From Polyangiaceae bacterium (GTDB lineage: Bacteria > Myxococcota_A > Polyangia > Polyangiales > Polyangiaceae), in assembly GCA_020633205.1 (NCBI GenBank), contig JACKEB010000012.1, positions 558,001-622,000 on the forward strand: DNA of 64,000 bases. Direction: 5' to 3'. This document shows positions 16,815 through 25,320 of the stretch, one piece after another. Within the stretch, counting starts at the first letter, position 1. Each line of letters begins with the position of its first letter. The notes beneath the pieces are model-generated. The model had not been told where the DNA came from. It made no database searches and worked only from the letters and a program-made list of their open reading frames with translations. The position numbers and the translations under genes are program-made.

Positions 16815-17705
16815 ATGAACAGGGCTTGGTTGCGTTTTGCGTTCTTGGTTGGTGCGGTGAGCTGCGTGACGGTGGGTTGCGGAAGTGACTCCGGCAGCGA
16901 GAGTAGCAGTGGCGGCTCCGGCGGCAGTGGCAACACCGGCAATGGCGGCAGCGGAGCGACGGCTGGAAGCGGTGGTACGGCCGGCGACGGTGGCACAGCG
17001 GGCACTTCGACCAACGGGGGCGCCGCTGGCTCTGGCGCGAACGGCGGCACTGGCGGAAGCGCGGCTGGCGGCAGCGGAAACGCGGGTAACGGCGGGACCG
17101 GCAACACGGGTAATTGCCCCGGGGCAACGGCCTGGGAAGTGACCTACGATTTGACGGGATCTATCTTTGAGATATCTGGCACCTTCAGCGGGGCGGGCGA
17201 CCAGGTTAACGTGGTGGCGTTGCCTTACGAAGCGGATGATCATTGGGGACCAGCGACGATGGTGATCCGATTTGCGGATGTGGACGGCAATCCAGGGGTT
17301 GGCGCAGCTCAAGTTGTCTCCTACACCGCGACTCAGGATTTCGTCGTCAACTCCACCGGAATCTCCGTTCATACCGATCTCGCCGTGGATGCGCGCCCAA
17401 CGGGCAGCCAATGCGGTACTGCCGAGGGCTCACTCTCCTCCGACACCTTGGCGTTCACGACCCCAATGAGGAACTATCACACCAAAGGCGCTATCACCTG
17501 CACCGGGGGGGCGCTTTGCAATCTGGCCAACCCACGGGACGTAGACGAGACTAAGGACCAACCCCTCAACTCGTTCACCTTCACCAACGGCGTCAGCGCT
17601 TTCACCATGCCGAAGGTCAGCGTCCCAAACACGGACAACGCCACCACAGAGCTCAGCTTCATCGGCACTGAGACGGGCCGCACCCAGGTCTGCGCCTGCG
17701 AGTGA
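16815..17705 (+). CDS. Gly/Ser-rich lipoprotein under a KstR-type operator
   Basis: A 296-aa lipoprotein of unknown function. The signal MNRAWLRFAFLVGAVSCVTVGC gives a lipobox cysteine at residue 22. About residues 30-100 are a Gly/Ser/Thr/Asn repeat linker (GSGG, GNGG, AGSGG units). The C-terminal 195 residues form a likely beta-rich domain starting at CPGATAWEVTYDLTGSIFEISGTFSGAGDQ, with Cys pairs near QCGTAEG, ITCTGGALC and the final CAC. ATG 16815 follows AGGTGG. The own operator at 16699 links it to the steroid regulon, so a role in binding or handling steroid at the cell surface is a reasonable guess only. Confidence 0.82.
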   Translation: MNRAWLRFAFLVGAVSCVTVGCGSDSGSESSSGGSGGSGNTGNGGSGATAGSGGTAGDGGTAGTSTNGGAAGSGANGGTGGSAAGGSGNAGNGGTGNTGNCPGATAWEVTYDLTGSIFEISGTFSGAGDQVNVVALPYEADDHWGPATMVIRFADVDGNPGVGAAQVVSYTATQDFVVNSTGISVHTDLAVDARPTGSQCGTAEGSLSSDTLAFTTPMRNYHTKGAITCTGGALCNLANPRDVDETKDQPLNSFTFTNGVSAFTMPKVSVPNTDNATTELSFIGTETGRTQVCACE

Positions 17706-17706
17706 A

Positions 17707-19425
17707 CTAGGACAGCTCGGCGATGCGCCAGATAGAAGTGGCTTGCTTGGCAAGCCACTTCTGATGCTGGGCGAGCGTTTGCTCGGTCCAGTCTTCGTAC
17801 TCACTGACGCGCTTGGTGAGTCCGAACTCGCTCTGCGCGAACACCTCGCGCTTGACGGCGAACCCTGCGGTGCCGAGCTTGCGATTCTTGGTGGCGTTCA
17901 GCAGAGTCATGTTGCCAAGCCGGTACCGACAGCGGTCCGCCTGATCGTCTGTGAAGCCGTCCCAGCCATCTTCGGGGTGTTCCGGGAGGATATGCTCGAT
18001 GTTGTACTTGGTCTCCTCAGGGTCATACCCGTGGTTCGAAACGTGACGCTCCATTTCGAACAGGATGTACCTAACCACTCGATTGTTCCGACCCGAGGTG
18101 GTCCGTAGGGCCTTCTCTTCGAACGCACTGCGGAACTGGGAATCGTTGAGGTAGATGGGCTTCAACGCACGTATCGCCTCTCGGGGGCTCTGAATGCTCC
18201 CGGTTGCGATGAAGCGGGCGATTTCGTTGTAGACCTTCTCTTGTTCTCCCGGCGCCAAATGCGCGATCACGTTGTACCGGAGCGCGACCACGACGCATGC
18301 CCTGAGAAGCTGAGTGAAACCTGCGTCATCGAAGACGCGGCGGGCAGCGAGCAGCAACGACCACTGCTGACGCACTCCAAACAAGTGGAGTTGTGACAGG
18401 TACTTCTGTTGATCCAACGTCCAACTAGGGTCGTGGGGATCATAGAGTGCAGCGTACGTGTCCGCGTCACGGTCGAGTTCACGCAGGAAATCAAAGACGT
18501 GCGCCCGATCGTTAATTTCTGCGCGGATTACCTTGAACAGCTCGGACTGACGGACGAAGGGTCGTTGGCTGTTCCAGAATACCCGGAGGAAATCCTGGAC
18601 GCTCTCGCTGCCGAGCTTGCCGAGGATAGCTTCCCATTTCTCATCGAGTTCGCGCATCTCCCGCTCGTGCCCCCCCGCCGCATGAACCACCGAGAACAAG
18701 TAGTTCTTCAACAGGTCCGTAGACGAGAGACGAACACCTCGGGCGTTCAAAGTCTCGAAGACCTTGAAGGCGTTGAGTTCATCGGCGACCGAGATGACCG
18801 TGAAAAAGAGGCGATCCGCGATCGTGTCTACAAGGCGAGCATAGTCTGCCCCGTCCGAGCTGGAGTCGAGCTGCCTGCGCACCCGCTCCTCGAACCAAAG
18901 GAAGCAATTTCGCAAGAGCTTCTCTGAAGGGTTCAGTCCCCGCCGGGGCACTTGGGAAAGAGGAACGAGGTAGGTGCGGTACAGGCTGTCGTTGTGCCGG
19001 TTTAGAGTGAGCTTTGCCTGAGTGAGTAGTGTGACCGGGTCCAGAAAACCGATGTACGTCTTCCGGAGCTCTTCGATTCTCCTCGTGTTGTCGTGCTCAT
19101 CGACCTTGTTCTCGACCAGCGCGTGGAGATTTTTCAGCACGGCCAGGATGAGCACGCTCAGCGTGGTGAGGCGCTGCTGGCCATCGATCACATCGAAGTT
19201 CCGCTCGTCCCTCGTTTGAAGAACGAGGTAGCCCATGTAGTGAGCTGACTCACCGTCGGGCGCGAGAAGTCCGACGATGTCTTGCCATAGGTCGTCCCAC
19301 TCCTCCTCCGTCCAGGAGTAGTCCCGCTGAAAGGGCGGAACGCGATAGACCAGACCGTTGCCCATCAGCTTTCGCAGCGTCTGGTTCGAGGTGTTGAACG
19401 TTGTTGCGGCGGCCACGGGTGCCAA
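17707..19425 (-). CDS. DUF262/DUF1524 protein (GmrSD-like nuclease family)
   Basis: A 572-aa protein. The N-terminal DUF262 domain shows VPPFQRDYSWTEEEWDDLWQDI and the ParB-like motif VIDGQQRLTTL (DGQQR at 81-85). The C-terminal DUF1524 His-Me-finger-like region shows NIEHILPEHP (from 475) and GNMTLLNATKNRKLG. Such fused proteins are related to type IV restriction enzymes such as GmrSD, and many act or are predicted to act in phage defence. The start is TTG 19425 or GTG 19416; no good ribosome site is seen for either. Base composition looks somewhat less GC-rich than neighbours. No modification or partner gene lies next to it. Confidence 0.85.
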   Translation of the reverse strand: MAPVAAATTFNTSNQTLRKLMGNGLVYRVPPFQRDYSWTEEEWDDLWQDIVGLLAPDGESAHYMGYLVLQTRDERNFDVIDGQQRLTTLSVLILAVLKNLHALVENKVDEHDNTRRIEELRKTYIGFLDPVTLLTQAKLTLNRHNDSLYRTYLVPLSQVPRRGLNPSEKLLRNCFLWFEERVRRQLDSSSDGADYARLVDTIADRLFFTVISVADELNAFKVFETLNARGVRLSSTDLLKNYLFSVVHAAGGHEREMRELDEKWEAILGKLGSESVQDFLRVFWNSQRPFVRQSELFKVIRAEINDRAHVFDFLRELDRDADTYAALYDPHDPSWTLDQQKYLSQLHLFGVRQQWSLLLAARRVFDDAGFTQLLRACVVVALRYNVIAHLAPGEQEKVYNEIARFIATGSIQSPREAIRALKPIYLNDSQFRSAFEEKALRTTSGRNNRVVRYILFEMERHVSNHGYDPEETKYNIEHILPEHPEDGWDGFTDDQADRCRYRLGNMTLLNATKNRKLGTAGFAVKREVFAQSEFGLTKRVSEYEDWTEQTLAQHQKWLAKQATSIWRIAELS

Positions 19426-19535
19426 GAGGCTACACCAGGGCTACAGGTGTTGCCACGAGGCCCACTGGACGCATCCACGCGTTGCGTTAGACCCCGGTTT
19501 ACAAGTCACCTGGCGAGCGCCATGATTCCGCGCTC

Positions 19536-20759
19536 ATGGCGGAAGGTTTGGAAATCAGCGCTCAGAAGCCGCTCTCCGGGGCTGCCGCCAAAGCGTGGAT
19601 GAGCGCCGATGGAAGCGCATTCCAGGAGCTGCTCGCCGCGGCACGGGAGCGCCGGGACAGCGCCTTCCCGGGCAAGCGCCTGACCTTCTCTCCGAAGGTG
19701 TTTCTGCCGCTGACGAACCTGTGTCGCAATCGTTGTGACTACTGCTCCTTCCGTAAGTCCTGGGGGCAGAAGGGCGCGGAGACGTTTACTCACGAGACCA
19801 CGCTCAGCTGGCTCGACCGCGCCCAGGCTCAAGGCTGCGTCGAGGCGTTGTTTTGCCTCGGGGATACGCCGGAGACGGCGTATCCGGAGTACGGCGCGCT
19901 GCTCGCCTCGTGGGGCCATGACTCAACCGTCGACTACATCGCGTGGTCCAGCGAGCGGGCGCTGGAGCGCGACCTGCTCCCGCACACCAACGCCGGGATC
20001 TTGAGCGCTGAGGAGATGCGGCACCTCAAGCACACCAACGTGAGCCTGGGGTTGATGCTCGAGAACATCAGCCCCCGCTTGTGTGAGGCGGGGGGAGTGC
20101 ATCGCAACGCGCCGGACAAGCACCCAGCGAAGCGCATGGCGATGCTCGAGGCGGCGGGCGAGCTGCGGATCCCGTTCACGACGGGGATCCTGCTCGGCAT
20201 CGGGGAGACCAACGACGAGATCGTCGACAGCTTGCTGGCCATCGCCGACTTGCATGCGCGTCACGGTCACATCCAAGAAGTCATCGTGCAGAACTTCCGG
20301 GCGCGCCCGAAGATCCCCATGCGGGATGCCCCGGAGCCTGACGACGTCCAGGTCGCGCGCTGTGTCGCGCTCGCCCGGCTGATCCTCCCGGAAGAGGTGA
20401 GTGTCCAGGCGCCACCGAATCTGAACCCACACGCCACGCGATTACTTATCGATGCGGGCATCAACGACTTCGGTGGCATCAGCCCCGTGACGCCGGACTA
20501 CATCAACCCGATCCATCCGTGGCCGCACCTGATCGACTTGGAAGCGGAGTGCCGGGAGGCGGGGTTCGAGCTCAGGCCCCGATTGCCGATCTATCCGGAC
20601 TTCGTTGCGCGTACGGGGTTCCTCTCCCCCGAACTCCGAGCAAGCGTCGCGCGGGCAGCAGAACGCCTCGCGCGGGTGAGTTCCGCTGCTGAGCTTGCGC
20701 CTAGCGCAAGCGCTCGCGTCGCGCCCCCTGTGTCACAACCCTTGGTTGGTTCCGTATGA
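19536..20759 (+). CDS. cofG: 7,8-didemethyl-8-hydroxy-5-deazariboflavin (FO) synthase subunit 1
   Basis: A 407-aa radical SAM enzyme. The cluster-binding CRNRCDYC uses Cys63, Cys67 and Cys70, and downstream motifs are YIAWSSERAL, HTNVSLGLMLENISPRL and QNFRARPKIPM, typical of CofG. With CofH it joins tyrosine and a ribityl-diaminouracil to make FO, the chromophore precursor of F420. In actinobacteria the two are fused as FbiC; here they are separate genes. The stop overlaps the cofH ATG by 4 bp. Confidence 0.95.
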   Translation: MAEGLEISAQKPLSGAAAKAWMSADGSAFQELLAAARERRDSAFPGKRLTFSPKVFLPLTNLCRNRCDYCSFRKSWGQKGAETFTHETTLSWLDRAQAQGCVEALFCLGDTPETAYPEYGALLASWGHDSTVDYIAWSSERALERDLLPHTNAGILSAEEMRHLKHTNVSLGLMLENISPRLCEAGGVHRNAPDKHPAKRMAMLEAAGELRIPFTTGILLGIGETNDEIVDSLLAIADLHARHGHIQEVIVQNFRARPKIPMRDAPEPDDVQVARCVALARLILPEEVSVQAPPNLNPHATRLLIDAGINDFGGISPVTPDYINPIHPWPHLIDLEAECREAGFELRPRLPIYPDFVARTGFLSPELRASVARAAERLARVSSAAELAPSASARVAPPVSQPLVGSV

Positions 20760-22042
20760 AAACGCCGCTGTCTAGTATCACGCCAGCCATCGCCGACATC
20801 CTCGAGCGCAGCTTGGCGGGCCACGAGCTCTCCGTCGCCGACGCGGTGGTCTTGTGCGGCGCAAACGGGCGCGATTTCCACGCCTTGGTGCAGACCGCGG
20901 ACGCGCTGCGTGAAGCTCAGGTCGGGGACGCGGTGAGCTACGTCGTAAACCGCAACCTCAACTTTACAAATGTCTGCGTAAAGGCTTGTAAGTTCTGCGC
21001 TTTTTCGCGAACCAACCGCTCCGAGCAAGGCTACTTCTTGCCGCGCGAAGAGATCGTGCAGCGGGTGCGTGAAGCGCACTCTTTGGGGGCGACGGAGGTC
21101 TGCTTGCAAGCGGGTCTCGCACCTGGGCTCGACGGGCGCTTCTATATCGAGCTTTGCCGCACGGTTAAGGAAGCGGTGCCCGACATCCACGTGCATGCCT
21201 TCAGCCCTGAGGAGGTCAAGTACGGCTGTGAGCGCAGCGGGCTGACCATTCGAGAGTACCTTACGGAACTGAAGGCGGTCGGCCTGGGCTCGCTACCAGG
21301 CACCAGCGCCGAGGTGCTGGACGACGGAGTACGCAAGCGCCTGGCTGGCGGGCGTATCACCACCGAAGAGTGGATCTCCGTCATCACCACCGCTCACGAG
21401 CTCGGGATCCCGACGACCTCCACGCTGATGTACGGCCACGTGGAGAGCGACGAAGAGCGCGTGCGGCACCTCGAGCTGTTGCGTGCCCTCCAGCGGCGGA
21501 GCGGAGGCTTCACGGAGTTCGTGCCGCTGTCCTTCGTGCATCAGGAGTCGCCCATGTACAAGAAGGGCATGCTCCCCGGGTGTCGCCCGGGTCCGACGGG
21601 GCACGAGGTGATGCGGCTCTTCGCCATCTCGCGGCTGATGCTCGGCGCGGACATCCCGAACCTTCAGGCCTCCTGGGTGAAGGAGGGCCTGCGCCAGGCG
21701 CAGCTGTTGCTCTCCGCCGGCGCGAACGACCTGGGTGGCACGCTGATCAACGAGAGCATCTCGACCTCTGCCGGGGCGGCTCACGGTCAGCGCGTGAACC
21801 CGAGTGAGCTAAGGCGTCTGATCCGCGAAGCGGGCCGCACTCCTGTGGAGCGCAGCACGCTGTACGTCGAGCGTCAGCGCTTCACCGCCGACGCGGCCTT
21901 GGACCCCGTCGAGGCTCTCGACTCAGTGAGCGACGACGATCCGCGCTTTGGTTCCTACGCGGAGCTCACAGCGGATCCACGCTTCCGCTTCGAGCCGGTC
22001 GAGCGCGACGCGATCAAGCCTCGCTCGCTACCGGTTCACTGA
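20756..22042 (+). CDS. cofH: FO synthase subunit 2 (tyrosine-handling radical SAM enzyme)
   Basis: A 428-aa radical SAM protein with CVKACKFC (Cys74, Cys78, Cys81). The C-terminal part shows LSFVHQESPMYKKG, LQASWVKEGLRQAQLLLSAGANDLGGTLINESISTSAGA and GRTPVERSTLY, the CofH signature. It is coupled to cofG by a 4-bp overlap. Its 3' end overlaps the convergent cofC gene by 29 bp, which is unusual but both reading frames are conserved. Confidence 0.95.
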   Translation: MKTPLSSITPAIADILERSLAGHELSVADAVVLCGANGRDFHALVQTADALREAQVGDAVSYVVNRNLNFTNVCVKACKFCAFSRTNRSEQGYFLPREEIVQRVREAHSLGATEVCLQAGLAPGLDGRFYIELCRTVKEAVPDIHVHAFSPEEVKYGCERSGLTIREYLTELKAVGLGSLPGTSAEVLDDGVRKRLAGGRITTEEWISVITTAHELGIPTTSTLMYGHVESDEERVRHLELLRALQRRSGGFTEFVPLSFVHQESPMYKKGMLPGCRPGPTGHEVMRLFAISRLMLGADIPNLQASWVKEGLRQAQLLLSAGANDLGGTLINESISTSAGAAHGQRVNPSELRRLIREAGRTPVERSTLYVERQRFTADAALDPVEALDSVSDDDPRFGSYAELTADPRFRFEPVERDAIKPRSLPVH

Positions 22043-22625
22043 GCGGCGGTGGCAACGCGGCGAAGTCTTGAGGATCGTCCACGTCGAAAGCCAGCTCTGC
22101 GTCCTCGATCAAAAGTGCCGCAGGGAAACGCTGTCGGTGCAGCTCCAGGCTCTTGCCGCTGCCGAATGCCGTGCCTGCCGGAGCAGGCAGGCGGAGGCCG
22201 AGTGCGTTGGTTGCGACGCCGTGCTGATCGGGAGCGATCACCTGGGGGTGCTCTGCGAGGGCTCCCGTTAGCAGACTCAACGAACGCTGGCTGAGCCGAG
22301 GGAGGTCGCCCATGAGCACCAGACCATGACTCGCGCCGTGGGCCGCAGCGTACCCCAAGGCACTATCGACCACCTCCGCCAGGGTCGAGCCCGCTGCTGG
22401 ATCTTCCAGAGTGAGGCAGCCGCGGCCCACCGCGTGGCTACGCACGGCTTCCGAGTTGCTCACGATCAAAACACGCTCGACCTCTGGGTGCTGCGCTAGC
22501 TGCGCGGTGACGTGGTCAAACAGCCGCTTGGCGAAATCGGCCCGTTTTTCAGAGTCGAGGGTCGGCCCGAGGCGACTCTTGGCGGCGTCGAAGTCTTTGA
22601 CTGGGACGATGGCCCACAGCCTCAT
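22014..22625 (-). CDS. cofC: 2-phospho-L-lactate/3-phosphoglycerate-type guanylyltransferase
   Basis: A 203-aa nucleotidyltransferase that activates the phospho-acid precursor of the F420 side chain with GTP. ATG 22625 yields MRLWAIVPVKDFDAAKSRL, the family N-terminus with the GTP-binding PVK..D.AKSRL motif. VLMGDLPRLS and TNALGLRLPA.....FGSGKSLELH follow. A much longer upstream reading exists but has no family similarity and overlaps cofD. It overlaps cofD by 4 bp. Whether the substrate is phospholactate, phosphoenolpyruvate or 3-phosphoglycerate cannot be read from sequence. Confidence 0.92.
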   Translation of the reverse strand: MRLWAIVPVKDFDAAKSRLGPTLDSEKRADFAKRLFDHVTAQLAQHPEVERVLIVSNSEAVRSHAVGRGCLTLEDPAAGSTLAEVVDSALGYAAAHGASHGLVLMGDLPRLSQRSLSLLTGALAEHPQVIAPDQHGVATNALGLRLPAPAGTAFGSGKSLELHRQRFPAALLIEDAELAFDVDDPQDFAALPPPLSEPVASEA

Positions 22626-23605
22626 CGCTCCTCCAACAGCTCCTGGGCACACTTCACGACACACTCGGCCAGGCGCCGCGAGTCTGCTCGCGTCCCCATG
22701 AGTGTTGCCCCGGGGAACCAAGAGACGTCGCAGCGGGGTTGCTGCTCGAGGTCGCTCGCTTCCACTACGCAGCCGTTTACCAGGCCGGCATAGTGGAGCA
22801 TCACCGCGTGGGGGCTCGGCGTGAGACCCTCGAGGTCGCTCAACATCTCCGCCAAGGGGCCTTTGACCGCTCGTCCGCCGATGATCGGGCTGACGGCGAG
22901 GCACGGCTTCTTCTCGATGCGCTCCCTCACCCCCGACAAACGCAAGATTGGATCGATGGAGACGTACGGATTCGACGGCGCGATGAGCACGCAGTCAGCC
23001 TGCTCGATGGCGCGCAGCACCTCGGGCGTCGCTTCTCCAGAGCCACCGAGCTCGACCTTTGCGACGGGGTCCTTCGCGCGACGGCGCACGAGCCAGTCCT
23101 GGAAGGTGAGTCGCTGGGCGGGCTCGCCGTCATTCGCTCGGGTGTGGATGAACGTCGGCTGGGGCTGGTCGCTCATGGGCAGCACCTGGTGCCGCACGCC
23201 GAAGCTCTCGAAGAGCTTGGCGGTGACACGGGTCAGGGGCGCGCCGCTCGCTAGCGCCTGGGTCCGCACCAGGTGTGTCGCCAGATCGCGATCACCCAGC
23301 TGAAACCACGTAGTCGCTTCCTGGGGGAAATGTTCCTCCAGGCGATCCATCGCGGAAACGGCGTGAAACGTCTCTTCCTCGAGTCCCCAGCCTCGGGCCT
23401 CGTGCCCAACGCCCGACACCGAGTACATCACCGTGTCGAGGTCGGGAGAGATGAACAGCCCCCAGTGCAGGAAGTCGTCTCCTGTGTTGACCACCAAGGA
23501 CAAGTTGCTGGGCGGCAGTACGTCGCACAAGCCCCGTGCGAGGCGCGCGCCGCCGACGCCTCCGGAGAGGTAAACGAAGCGCGAGTCACGCATAGGTTCA
23601 GTCAC
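22622..23605 (-). CDS. cofD: 2-phospho-L-lactate transferase-type enzyme (F420 biosynthesis)
   Basis: A 327-aa CofD-family protein that transfers the activated phospho-acid onto FO. Motifs are YLSGGVGGARLARGL at the start, VVNTGDDFLHWGLFISPDLDTVMY, GDRDLATHLVRTQAL and LIAPSNPYVSIDPIL. Start ATG 23605. It overlaps cofE (4 bp) and cofC (4 bp), forming the compact minus-strand operon cofE-cofD-cofC. Confidence 0.95.
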   Translation of the reverse strand: MTEPMRDSRFVYLSGGVGGARLARGLCDVLPPSNLSLVVNTGDDFLHWGLFISPDLDTVMYSVSGVGHEARGWGLEEETFHAVSAMDRLEEHFPQEATTWFQLGDRDLATHLVRTQALASGAPLTRVTAKLFESFGVRHQVLPMSDQPQPTFIHTRANDGEPAQRLTFQDWLVRRRAKDPVAKVELGGSGEATPEVLRAIEQADCVLIAPSNPYVSIDPILRLSGVRERIEKKPCLAVSPIIGGRAVKGPLAEMLSDLEGLTPSPHAVMLHYAGLVNGCVVEASDLEQQPRCDVSWFPGATLMGTRADSRRLAECVVKCAQELLEER

Positions 23606-24390
23606 AGGTAGAGGTCCTGTTCAGCGGGGCGGACCAGATCGCGAGCGCTGGAGTCTTCGTCGAGAGGCAGCTCGAGCCCGCGCACGATGACCACCGGACG
23701 GCTCTCCGCGGCTTGCCCCGCCACGAAGTCCGCCGCTGCGGCGATTTGATCGGCCTGGGCCGTAATGGTGTGCTCGAGGGTGCGCCCGAACAGGTCGAGC
23801 TCCCCACGCTGGTCGTTGAGGGCAGCAATCCCAGCGATGCCAATCGCTACGCCTACTGTTCCCGCGCGGAAAGGCCGGCCGAAGGAGTCGCTGAGGATCA
23901 CAGCTGGCTTCACACCCGTGGTGGCGGCGAGCCCCTCGCGGATGCGCGCAGCGGACGCGTCCGGCGACTCAGGCAAGAGCAGCACCCAGGGCCCGCTGTC
24001 TTCCTCGGCGATCGCCGGTGCAGAGTTACTCTGATCGATACCCGCGTTTGCCGAGACGAAGCCCAGGCGGTGCCTGACGATCAGCACGCCCTTCGCCTTG
24101 CGGCTGATCTGCGTCGACTCGCGGAGCACGAGCGTGACCAAGCGCGGATCCTTGTCCACCTGGCGAGCGATGGCGCGCCCCTCGGGGCTCGGGCTGATGC
24201 GCGACAGGTCGACAAAGCGATCTTCGGCGCGAGACACCAGCTTCGACGTCACCACCACCACGTCACTCGGCAGGAGCTCGACGCCGTTCCGGTCGAGGGC
24301 CCGAGCAATCAGGCTCGCGAGGTCGTCCCCTGGAGAGACGATGGGCAGCCCGGAGAGGGCAATCAGCTCGAGTCGACCGCTTGGCAACAC
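23602..24390 (-). CDS. cofE: Coenzyme F420:gamma-glutamyl ligase
   Basis: A 262-aa CofE protein that adds the glutamate tail to F420-0. Visible are IVSPGDDLASLIARAL, SDVVVVTSKLVSRAED, GFVSANAGIDQSN and ILSDSFGRPFRAGTVGVAIGIAGIAAL. I chose GTG 24390 with GGAG 8 bases upstream; a frame extends further upstream but lacks similarity. No FbiB-type C-terminal FMN domain is fused, so it is the archaeal/proteobacterial length. It is the first gene of cofE-cofD-cofC. The 214-bp gap to npdG contains a 7-bp stem (24508-24514 with 24532-24538). Confidence 0.93.
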   Translation of the reverse strand: MLPSGRLELIALSGLPIVSPGDDLASLIARALDRNGVELLPSDVVVVTSKLVSRAEDRFVDLSRISPSPEGRAIARQVDKDPRLVTLVLRESTQISRKAKGVLIVRHRLGFVSANAGIDQSNSAPAIAEEDSGPWVLLLPESPDASAARIREGLAATTGVKPAVILSDSFGRPFRAGTVGVAIGIAGIAALNDQRGELDLFGRTLEHTITAQADQIAAAADFVAGQAAESRPVVIVRGLELPLDEDSSARDLVRPAEQDLYL

Positions 24391-24604
24391 CGTCAGCGCT
24401 CCTAGCGCTGCCACCTTCAAACAGCAACCGCTGGCAGTGGATCGGCCCTGAGTGGGTTTGGGGGGAGGAGTGATGCAAGGCCCGTGCTTCGGCGCCAAAT
24501 CCCCCCGCTCAGGGCGCGCCCCGGTTGGTGCCCCTGAGACGTATCCGCTATAGCTGGCGGCGGCCGGGTGTGCGCCTCATAACCCGAGCACACGAGGAGA
24601 GAGC

Positions 24605-25243
24605 ATGAAGATCGGAATCGTTGGCGGGACGGGCAAAGAAGGACGCGGGATCGCGCTGCGTTGGGCGAAAGCTGGCCATGAGGTAGCTATCGGCTCCCGC
24701 GATGCGGCTCGCGCGGCGGAGAAGGCGGCGGAGCTGTCCACGGCGGAAGCGACGCTGAGTGGCAGTGACAACGCAACCGTCTGCAGCGAAGCCGAGGTCG
24801 TCCTGCTCAGCATCCCGTTCAGCGGTCACAAGGAGACCCTGGAGGCGCTGAAGGCTTCGCTGGCAGGCAAGATCGTGATCGATATCACGGTTCCGCTCAA
24901 GCCGCCGAAGGTGCGAGAGGTGAACCTGCCGGAGACCACCAGCGCCGCGCAGCAGGCGCAGCAGATCCTCGCGGATTCACGCGTCGTGGCCACGCTGCAC
25001 CACGTCAGCTCGGTGCACCTGAGTGAGCCGGACCACGCCATCGAGTGCGATGTGCTGGCGGTGAGCGATCACCCGGAGGCGCTGCAGACCGTGCTCGGCC
25101 TGCTGAAAGATCTGGGAGTGAAGGGGATCGACGCCGGCCCGCTCAAGAACGCCGTCGCGCTCGAGTCGCTGACGCCGGTCTTGCTGCACATCAACAAGGT
25201 CTACAAGGGCCACGCCGGGATCCGCGTCACCGGACTGCCCTGA
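24605..25243 (+). CDS. npdG: NADPH:F420 oxidoreductase
   Basis: A 212-aa NADP-binding protein that exchanges electrons between NADPH and F420. The N-terminal MKIGIVGGTGKEGRGIALRWAKAGHEVAIGSRD has the GGTG..G..LA nucleotide fold plus the Ser-Arg pair for the NADPH phosphate. VLLSIPF, VIDITVPL and LKNAVALESLTPVLLHINK follow. ATG 24605 is preceded by GAGGAGAGAGC. It stands alone on the plus strand, divergent from cofE, and would supply reduced F420 to the luciferase-like oxidoreductases in the window. Confidence 0.92.
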   Translation: MKIGIVGGTGKEGRGIALRWAKAGHEVAIGSRDAARAAEKAAELSTAEATLSGSDNATVCSEAEVVLLSIPFSGHKETLEALKASLAGKIVIDITVPLKPPKVREVNLPETTSAAQQAQQILADSRVVATLHHVSSVHLSEPDHAIECDVLAVSDHPEALQTVLGLLKDLGVKGIDAGPLKNAVALESLTPVLLHINKVYKGHAGIRVTGLP

Positions 25244-25254
25244 GCACCTTGCAA

Positions 25255-25320
25255 TGAACTCAGCCGCGCTGCGCGATGCTCCAGCGAGCCGTCGCGCAGC
25301 CAGCGCTGACTAGGAGTTCA
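25255..25320. terminator. Inverted repeat between convergent genes, probable bidirectional terminator
   Basis: The arms TGAACT...CTCAGC...CTGCGCGA (25255-25276) and TCGCGCAG...GCTGAC...AGTTCA (25292-25320) pair over most of their length, with 8 perfect bases in the inner stem. It lies between the stops of npdG (+) and the oxidoreductase at 25310 (-) and overlaps the latter stop. There is no long T-run. Confidence 0.5.

Noticed and set aside
20591..21196. Long open frames opposite to cofG/cofH and, likewise, opposite to ipdC, hsaD, fadA6 and ltp3
   Set aside because: They have no family motif, are rich in Arg/His/Ala typical of antisense reading in high-GC genes, and overlap well-supported genes completely.
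22165..22195. GC-rich hairpin (GCCTGCCGGAGCAGGC) as terminator
   Set aside because: It lies within the cofC coding region and is not followed by a T-run.
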